Part shown: piece by piece, positions 58,954 to 64,000 of the stretch | How the letters are laid out: the number at the start of each line of letters is the position of its first letter | Numbering within the stretch: position 1 is the first letter of the stretch | From: Cystobacter fuscus | GTDB lineage: Bacteria > Myxococcota > Myxococcia > Myxococcales > Myxococcaceae | Direction: 5' to 3' | NCBI RefSeq assembly: GCF_002305875.1 | Contig: NZ_CP022098.1 | Location: 3,162,001 to 3,226,000, forward strand | Length of the DNA: 64,000 bases | Made by a program: the position numbers and the translations under genes | Notes under the pieces: model-generated | What the model was told of the DNA's origin: nothing | The model's database searches: none | The model's input: the letters and a program-made list of their open reading frames with translations, nothing else

Positions 58954-60147
58954 ATGTCGAACAATGCGCTCGCTGAGCTTCGGGAACCGCGGTTGAAGGA
59001 GGGGCACTCCAGGTCACGGAGGATCGCCTTGATGCGTTCCTGCACATTCCTGTCATGCCTGGTGCTCATTCAGTTCATGGCGGTGAGTTGCTCGCCGGGA
59101 GAGGAATTCCTGTCTGATGAAGAGTTGGACACGGCACGGAGCGAGTTGGTGGTGGTCGCGGATGAAGCTCCCGCGGTGGTGTCGCAGCAGGACGGGCGTC
59201 TGCTGGTGATCGCCCGGAGCAGCGTCAACACCCTCTGCTACAAGACCCAGGGCGTGCTTAACGGCGCGTTCGGTCCCTGGACGTGCTTGCCGGGAAACAT
59301 TTCCAGCGCTCCGGCCGCGGTGCGGCAGGCGGATGGCCGGCTCCTGGTCTTCGCCATGGGCGCCGACGCGACCCTCTGGTACGCCCAGAGTGCGCTCAAT
59401 GGCACATTTGGTACTTGGGTTTCCTTGGGGATAAGTATCTACGGACCCCCGATGGCCATCCAACAGCAGGACGGCCGGGTCCTGGTCTTCGTCCGGAACA
59501 ACCCCAGCAACGAACTCTCGTTCGTGATGCAGACCTCGCTCAATGGCATGTTCGACCGCTGGGGATCCCTGGGGGGGAACCTGGCACGCTCGCCGGTGGC
59601 CATTGCGCAGCAGGACGGCCGGGTCCTGGTCTTCGCCGTTGCCCCCGATGGCTCCACGAGGTACGTCAGTCAGACCACGGTCAATGGCGAGTTTGGCACC
59701 ACCTGGATTTCCCTGTCGGGTATTGCGACGAGCCAGGTGGCGGTTGCATCTCAGCAGGATGGCCGGCTCCTGGTCTTCGTCAAGGGAACCGACAATGCCA
59801 TCTGGAGCAACGTCCAGCCCTCGCTCAATAGTGGGTTCAGCAATACCTGGAGTTCCTTGGGCGGAGGCCTGACGACCGGTCCGGCGGCCATCCAACAGCA
59901 GGACGGGCGGTTGTTGGTCCTCGCCGCCATCGGTGATATGTGGTACACCCAGCAGGATTGGCTCAACGGCTCATTTGGGACGACCTGGAGCAACCTGGGC
60001 GGAATCCATACCTCGCCCCTCACCGTGGTGCGGCAACAGGATGCCCGGGTGCTCGTCTTCGCCAGGGGCTCGGATGGCGCGATCTGGTACCGTATCCAGA
60101 GCGCGGTCAACAGCAGGAGTTGGAATGGGTGGTTCTCGCTGAACTGA
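58954..60147 (+). CDS. Seven-repeat beta-propeller lipoprotein, PLL-lectin-like
   Basis: 397 residues from the ATG at 58954 (GAGGAAG before it); ATG 59032 is an alternative that would start right at the signal sequence. The signal ends in a lipobox, FMAVSC. After a short linker come seven repeats of about 45-48 residues with the pattern QQDGRLLVFA..D..IWY..Q..LNG.FG.TWSSLGG. This is the plan of seven-bladed propeller lectins of the PLL type known from Photorhabdus and of similar myxobacterial proteins. A lipid-anchored, sugar-binding surface role is inferred. The upstream module suggests sigma54 control. Confidence 0.88.
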   Translation: MSNNALAELREPRLKEGHSRSRRIALMRSCTFLSCLVLIQFMAVSCSPGEEFLSDEELDTARSELVVVADEAPAVVSQQDGRLLVIARSSVNTLCYKTQGVLNGAFGPWTCLPGNISSAPAAVRQADGRLLVFAMGADATLWYAQSALNGTFGTWVSLGISIYGPPMAIQQQDGRVLVFVRNNPSNELSFVMQTSLNGMFDRWGSLGGNLARSPVAIAQQDGRVLVFAVAPDGSTRYVSQTTVNGEFGTTWISLSGIATSQVAVASQQDGRLLVFVKGTDNAIWSNVQPSLNSGFSNTWSSLGGGLTTGPAAIQQQDGRLLVLAAIGDMWYTQQDWLNGSFGTTWSNLGGIHTSPLTVVRQQDARVLVFARGSDGAIWYRIQSAVNSRSWNGWFSLN

Positions 60148-60275
60148 GCCCGGTGCGTACGGAATTGCGCTCCAGGGAGGGCTGGGGGGCCTTCCTGGCG
60201 TGCACCATTCCAGGCAACCATCAACACTTTGTTTCCGGGAATAACGTCGGGCCCGTGAGAGGCCGGAGGAAGGCA

Positions 60276-60779
60276 ATGCGGAAGCGATCATCGGATGGGC
60301 CGAAGCGATGTGTGAGGCTGCCCCTGGGCCGCTCGTTGGTGCTGGGATTGTCCCTGGGGCTGCCTCTCTTGGGGCTCGTCGCCTGCAAGACGTGGGAGAA
60401 CCGCGGGAAGCATTCGAGTCCCGACTGCGAGAAAGAAGTGACGATCATCATCATCGGGAAGAAGGACATTGCTCCTTCGCCCCTGCTCTGCCTCAATGGC
60501 CGTGTCAAGATCATCAGCGAATGCCCGAGGCCGCTCAAATCCCTGACGATCAAGGGCCCTGAAAAGGATACTGTTCGGACGCTGTCTCCGAAAGTGGATG
60601 TTGTCATCGGACCCGAACAGGGGTCCAGGCAGGTATTCCAAATCGCAGGATTCATCGGTGGTCGCTACACCATCAACGCCGAGGGCTGCGAGGACCCCAA
60701 GCAGGACCCCAAGCAGGATGCCAAGACTGGGACGCTGGAGGTAAGCACGGACCCTCGTCCATTGCCTGGCACGAAGTGA
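60276..60779 (+). CDS. Small lipoprotein of unknown function
   Basis: 167 residues from the ATG at 60276, preceded by GGAGGAAGG. The signal peptide has a long basic start and a lipobox GLVAC. The mature part has four cysteines and a KKDIAPSPLLCLNGRVKI segment, and a PKQDPKQDAK repeat near the end. It appears to be a small beta-type domain. No family was recognised. It converges with the kinase gene, 15 bp apart. Confidence 0.75.
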   Translation: MRKRSSDGPKRCVRLPLGRSLVLGLSLGLPLLGLVACKTWENRGKHSSPDCEKEVTIIIIGKKDIAPSPLLCLNGRVKIISECPRPLKSLTIKGPEKDTVRTLSPKVDVVIGPEQGSRQVFQIAGFIGGRYTINAEGCEDPKQDPKQDAKTGTLEVSTDPRPLPGTK

Positions 60780-60794
60780 GGGCTGACTTGCACT

Positions 60795-63700
60795 CTACGG
60801 AGAGGCAGTCGCGCGGCTTGGAAACCGGCGCTTCCACCAGCCGGTGAGGTGAGGGTTCAGCGCGAGGGCCCGCTCGAGGTCCGTCTGGGCTTCGTGCTGC
60901 TCCTCGGGGTCGAGGCCCGTGCTCCCCGACCGTTCGCGCAGGCTTGCTCGCAACAGCAGCGCGTCCGCCCAATCGGGGCGCGCGGCCAGGGCCTCGTTCG
61001 CCAGGGTGAGGCCACGCCTCAGGGCCGGGAGCGGATCGAGTCCTGCCTCCCGCCGCCAGGAGGCCCACTCGCGGCAGAAGTGGCCAAAGGCGACGCGGTA
61101 ATCCAGGCGTCGGGGTTCCAGCTCGAGCGCCTTCTCGAAGGAGCGGGCCGCCTCCTCGAAGTCCTCGGCACGCGCCCGCCGCTGGTGAGCCCGCCAGCGG
61201 GCCCGCAGCCCCTGAACCTCTCCCTGGGTGAGCCATGCCTGGGGCTCCTTGGTGCCGCGCTCGAAGGCCTGGCGCAGCGCCGCCTCCGCCCGCTCGAGGC
61301 TTCGCCGTGGATCCTGCTCGTGCTCCAGCTCGAAGGCCGCGCGCCTGGCGTGGACTCGGGCCAGGTTGGCGGGGAAGTGCGCGCCGCCGGAGAGGAGCTC
61401 GCTGGCCTGCTGGTAGGCCACCGCGGCTGCCTGGAGATCGGGGCCCGGATCTTCTCCGGAGAGGTCGCGGTAGGTGGCGCGCTCGGCATGAGCCTCGCCG
61501 ACATTGTTTTGACCAAAGCCCTGTTGGGGGGCGACCTCAATGGCTTGCAGCGCGGCCTGCCGCGCCTGAGCGAGCCAGGGGAAGGGATCGCCACCGTGAT
61601 CCCAGGCCTCCCGCGCTTGCTCGATCAGGGCCGCGCTCCTGCCGTTGTGGAGCTGGGGAATCCGGGCGTTGATACGGATGCCGCCCTCGAAGAACTCCAG
61701 GGCGGTGGCCAGGTCGGGTCGGGCGTCCTCTCCCTGGTTCCTGTGTCGTCGGGCGAGTTCCAGGTGTAGCGTGCCCCCCAGGAAGTAGGGCACGTAGTTG
61801 CGCGGGTTGAGCTTCCGAGAGGTGTCGAGTGCGGCCTGGGCCTGCTGCAAGTCCTCCAGGGGACTGGCGGCGAGCAGGTGGGTGGCCCGGGAGAGGTAGG
61901 CGATGCCCAGGTTGATCCACGCATCCGGCAGGCGCTCGTCGAGGAGGGTGGCCTCGCGGTAGGAGGCGATGGCCTCACCGCGGTGAGGCAGGGAGTCCTC
62001 CCCCTTCTCGTCTTCGTAGTCCGCCCAGATCTTGAAGACGAGGCCGCGGTTGACGTGGAACTCATAGTCCTGGTCCTTCGGAGGGATGGACTCCAGCAGC
62101 TCCACGGCCAGGCGGAGCGGCTCGTTCGGGTCCAGACCTCGGGCCTGGAGGGCGCGAGCCCGGCGCCAGAGGCTATGGACCTGCTCCATCCGAGCCCTGG
62201 GCGGCTCGGGCACCTGGCGCATGGCGGTGCGTGCGGCGGAGAGGGCCTTGCCGAGGATCTCCTCCACGTCGCTTCCCCGGCTCATGCGGTACTCCGCCAG
62301 CCGGTTGTAGAAGCGCGCCTCCAGCACCCGGGCCAGAGCGAAGTCGGGGTCTGCCTGGAGCGCGCGGGCGAGCGCCTCCTGCCCGCGGGTGAAGGCGGGC
62401 ATGACGTCACCCTGGCCGTAGAGCTCCATCTCCATCGCGGTGTACTCGAGCCTCGCCAGGGCCCTGTGTACCTCGGGCACGCTCTCGCCCGTGGCGGCAG
62501 CGGCGGTGTAGGCGCGGCGGCCGGCCTCGAAGTCGGCCAGTGCTTCCTCCCGGTGACCTTGGTTCCAGTGGCGGGTGGCCCGGGCCAGGAGGATATCGCC
62601 TTGGAGCAGGGGTGCCTCGTAGAACCAGGGGAGGCTGTCCTTCATCGCCTCGAGCCGGGCGAGCGCGTCGTCCAGCCGATCCTCATGGAAGGCAAGCAAG
62701 GCCGCCACGTACTCGGAGGAGGGGACGTCGGCGCCCTGACTCTGGCTCAGCAATTCCAGGGCGGGATCGCGATACTGGCGCTGGAGGTCCCGCCTGCGGG
62801 ACTCTCGCTGCTCGGGGTTGCGCAGGCGCTCGGTCTCCTGGAGCTGATCCTGGTACAGGTGCCCCATCACGAGAGCCAGGGACCAGGCGACACGGGGTTC
62901 GCGGAAGCCATTGCGCCAAGCGGTCTCCAGGTGCTCGCGCGCCAGGGCCTCGTCTCCTAGCGCCAGAGCGCCACGTCCCAGGGCATAGTGGCCAGGGCCC
63001 ACGGCCAGCGCGCCGGCCTCGTGGATCTCGGCCTCCAGCTCGCGCATGCGAACGCGGAGGGCCTGGCGATCGGCGCGGATGTCGTGGAGCTGGGAGAGAC
63101 CGGAGTAGCGGGCCAGGGACTCGATGCGCTCCAGGCGCTCGGTGAACCGGCGCGCGAGGCGCTCGCGCTGGACGGCCTCCTGGCGGGTCAAGCCTGCCCA
63201 ACCGAGGGCGAACACCACGGCCAGCAGGGCCACGGTGGACACGCTCACCACGAGCCGGTGCTTGCGCAGCCGCTTGCGCAGCCGGTACCCGAGGCGGGTG
63301 GGGCGCGCCCGTACGGGTTCGCCACGCAGGAAGCGGTCCAGATCCTCGGCCAGAGCCCGTGCCGAGTCGTAGCGGGCCGAGCGATCCTTCTCCAGACACT
63401 TGAAGGTGATGGCCTCCAGGTCCACCGGGATGTCCGGGTTGAGCGCGCGCGGAGGGCGAGGCTCGAAGGTGGCGATATGGTTGAGCACCTCCAGCGCGTT
63501 GTCTCCCGGAATGGGAGGCTGGTTCGTCAGCAGATGGTAGAGCGTGGCGCCCAGACTGTAGACGTCCGCGCGCCGGTCCAGCCGCGTCACCTCGCCCCTG
63601 GCCTGCTCGGGGGCCATGTAATGAGGAGTGCCAAGCACCGAGCCGGTGGCGGTGGCACCCTGCTCCCTCCAGTCTCGCGCCAGGCCGAAGTCCATCACGT

Positions 63701-64000
63701 ACGGCTTGAGGCGGCCGTCACTGGCGCGCTCGACGAGGATGTTGCCGGGCTTGAGGTCGCGGTGGATGAGGCCGGCCTGGTGGGCGGCGTGGACTCCCTC
63801 GGCGATCTCCCGGATCACCAGGACCGTCTGCTCCACGGTGAGCTGGCCCGCGAGCTGATGCAGGGGTTGGCCGTCCACGTATTGCATGGCGATGAACGGA
63901 CGGCCTTGGACCTCACCGACCTCATACACTTGGCAGACGCGCTCGTGCTCGACCCGGGCCTGGGCCCGCGCCTCGAAGAGGAGACGCTGGGTGAGCCTGG
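60795..64000 (-). CDS. Ser/Thr kinase with TPR repeats (partial)
   Basis: The gene runs off the right edge, so the N-terminus (including the Gly-rich loop) is missing; at least 1068 codons are inside. The kinase part has HRDLKPGN and MDFGLAR (DFG kept), APEQ, and ends with FLRGEPVRARP. A membrane helix (LVVSVSTVALLAVVFALGW) follows, then about 750 residues of helical TPR-like repeats with many EALAR, ALA and LELxP segments. This is a large class in myxobacteria, with the repeats outside the cytoplasm as a likely binding region. The partner is unknown. Confidence 0.93.
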   Translation of the reverse strand, partial: RLTQRLLFEARAQARVEHERVCQVYEVGEVQGRPFIAMQYVDGQPLHQLAGQLTVEQTVLVIREIAEGVHAAHQAGLIHRDLKPGNILVERASDGRLKPYVMDFGLARDWREQGATATGSVLGTPHYMAPEQARGEVTRLDRRADVYSLGATLYHLLTNQPPIPGDNALEVLNHIATFEPRPPRALNPDIPVDLEAITFKCLEKDRSARYDSARALAEDLDRFLRGEPVRARPTRLGYRLRKRLRKHRLVVSVSTVALLAVVFALGWAGLTRQEAVQRERLARRFTERLERIESLARYSGLSQLHDIRADRQALRVRMRELEAEIHEAGALAVGPGHYALGRGALALGDEALAREHLETAWRNGFREPRVAWSLALVMGHLYQDQLQETERLRNPEQRESRRRDLQRQYRDPALELLSQSQGADVPSSEYVAALLAFHEDRLDDALARLEAMKDSLPWFYEAPLLQGDILLARATRHWNQGHREEALADFEAGRRAYTAAAATGESVPEVHRALARLEYTAMEMELYGQGDVMPAFTRGQEALARALQADPDFALARVLEARFYNRLAEYRMSRGSDVEEILGKALSAARTAMRQVPEPPRARMEQVHSLWRRARALQARGLDPNEPLRLAVELLESIPPKDQDYEFHVNRGLVFKIWADYEDEKGEDSLPHRGEAIASYREATLLDERLPDAWINLGIAYLSRATHLLAASPLEDLQQAQAALDTSRKLNPRNYVPYFLGGTLHLELARRHRNQGEDARPDLATALEFFEGGIRINARIPQLHNGRSAALIEQAREAWDHGGDPFPWLAQARQAALQAIEVAPQQGFGQNNVGEAHAERATYRDLSGEDPGPDLQAAAVAYQQASELLSGGAHFPANLARVHARRAAFELEHEQDPRRSLERAEAALRQAFERGTKEPQAWLTQGEVQGLRARWRAHQRRARAEDFEEAARSFEKALELEPRRLDYRVAFGHFCREWASWRREAGLDPLPALRRGLTLANEALAARPDWADALLLRASLRERSGSTGLDPEEQHEAQTDLERALALNPHLTGWWKRRFPSRATASP

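Larger units (their letters stand above)
58703..59260. repeat. Direct repeat, copy 2
   Basis: About 558 bp matching 52271-52829 in the same orientation. It begins where the amidohydrolase gene is cut and leads into the intact propeller lipoprotein gene, whose coding sequence continues beyond the repeat. The regulatory elements are all kept. Confidence 0.95.

Noticed and set aside
52271-59260. The 560-bp repeats as ends of an insertion sequence
   Set aside because: They are direct, carry no terminal inverted repeats and no transposase gene is found inside or beside them.

Overview
The window is high-GC, densely coded DNA that looks like a chromosome segment of a myxobacterium, probably suborder Cystobacterineae. 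The basis is the giant kinase/AAA/TPR/GAF/histidine-kinase fusion, the TPR-bearing Ser/Thr kinases, the sigma54 activator with an FHA-like domain, the many lipoproteins, the EF-G of the delta/mitochondrial EFG1 type and the geosmin synthase. Species cannot be fixed from the sequence alone. No rRNA, tRNA, CRISPR array or transposase gene was recognised.

Layout. 0.1-6 kb: an orphan, Pseudomonas-like pqqF; three start/stop-overlapping genes (lipoprotein zinc protease plus two small envelope proteins); an SDR lacking the catalytic lysine. 6-11.4 kb: a 1758-residue hybrid signalling kinase. 11.8-19.9 kb: mostly housekeeping (DUF1993, HflX, FAD-linked oxidase, ABC-F ATPase, HxlR regulator, a lipoprotein, UDP-glucose dehydrogenase). 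20-23.9 kb: a DHA2-type MFS exporter and a macrolide-type glycosyltransferase, divergent from a TetR regulator across a region with two clear operators. 23.9-29.1 kb: geosmin synthase followed by two family 2B encapsulin shell genes. 29.5-34.7 kb: a secreted Cys-rich peptide, an SDR, and a C39-peptidase ABC exporter with two adaptor proteins. 34.9-39.6 kb: unrecognised envelope proteins and a frameshifted peptidoglycan-binding gene. 39.7-49.3 kb: a Ser/Thr kinase gene bracketed by a duplicated fragment of the neighbouring ABC-F gene, then Uup, RhlE, EF-G, a pseudouridine synthase and TrmJ. 49.4-60.8 kb: a GlxA-type regulator, a sigma54 activator and an unusual cassette. The window ends inside another TPR Ser/Thr kinase.

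Two loci stand out. The first is the geosmin operon (26.8-29.1 kb plus two shell genes). The synthase carries the same short motif twice, once in its inter-domain linker and once at its C-terminal tail. This fits packaging of the terpene synthase inside a two-component protein shell.

The second lies at 52.3-60.1 kb. A sigma54 activator gene is followed by a roughly 560-bp module with two perfect 14-bp palindromes 21 bp apart and a -24/-12 element, driving a lipoprotein gene. The module occurs twice as direct repeats. They flank a roughly 5.9-kb insert coding for an 881-residue protein with a hydrophobic C-terminus, a 764-residue Hint-domain protein, a 29-residue single-span membrane peptide and a truncated amidohydrolase. 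The downstream lipoprotein is an intact seven-repeat beta-propeller and the upstream copy is a broken remnant. The function of the insert is unknown; a toxin- or secretion-like role is inference only.
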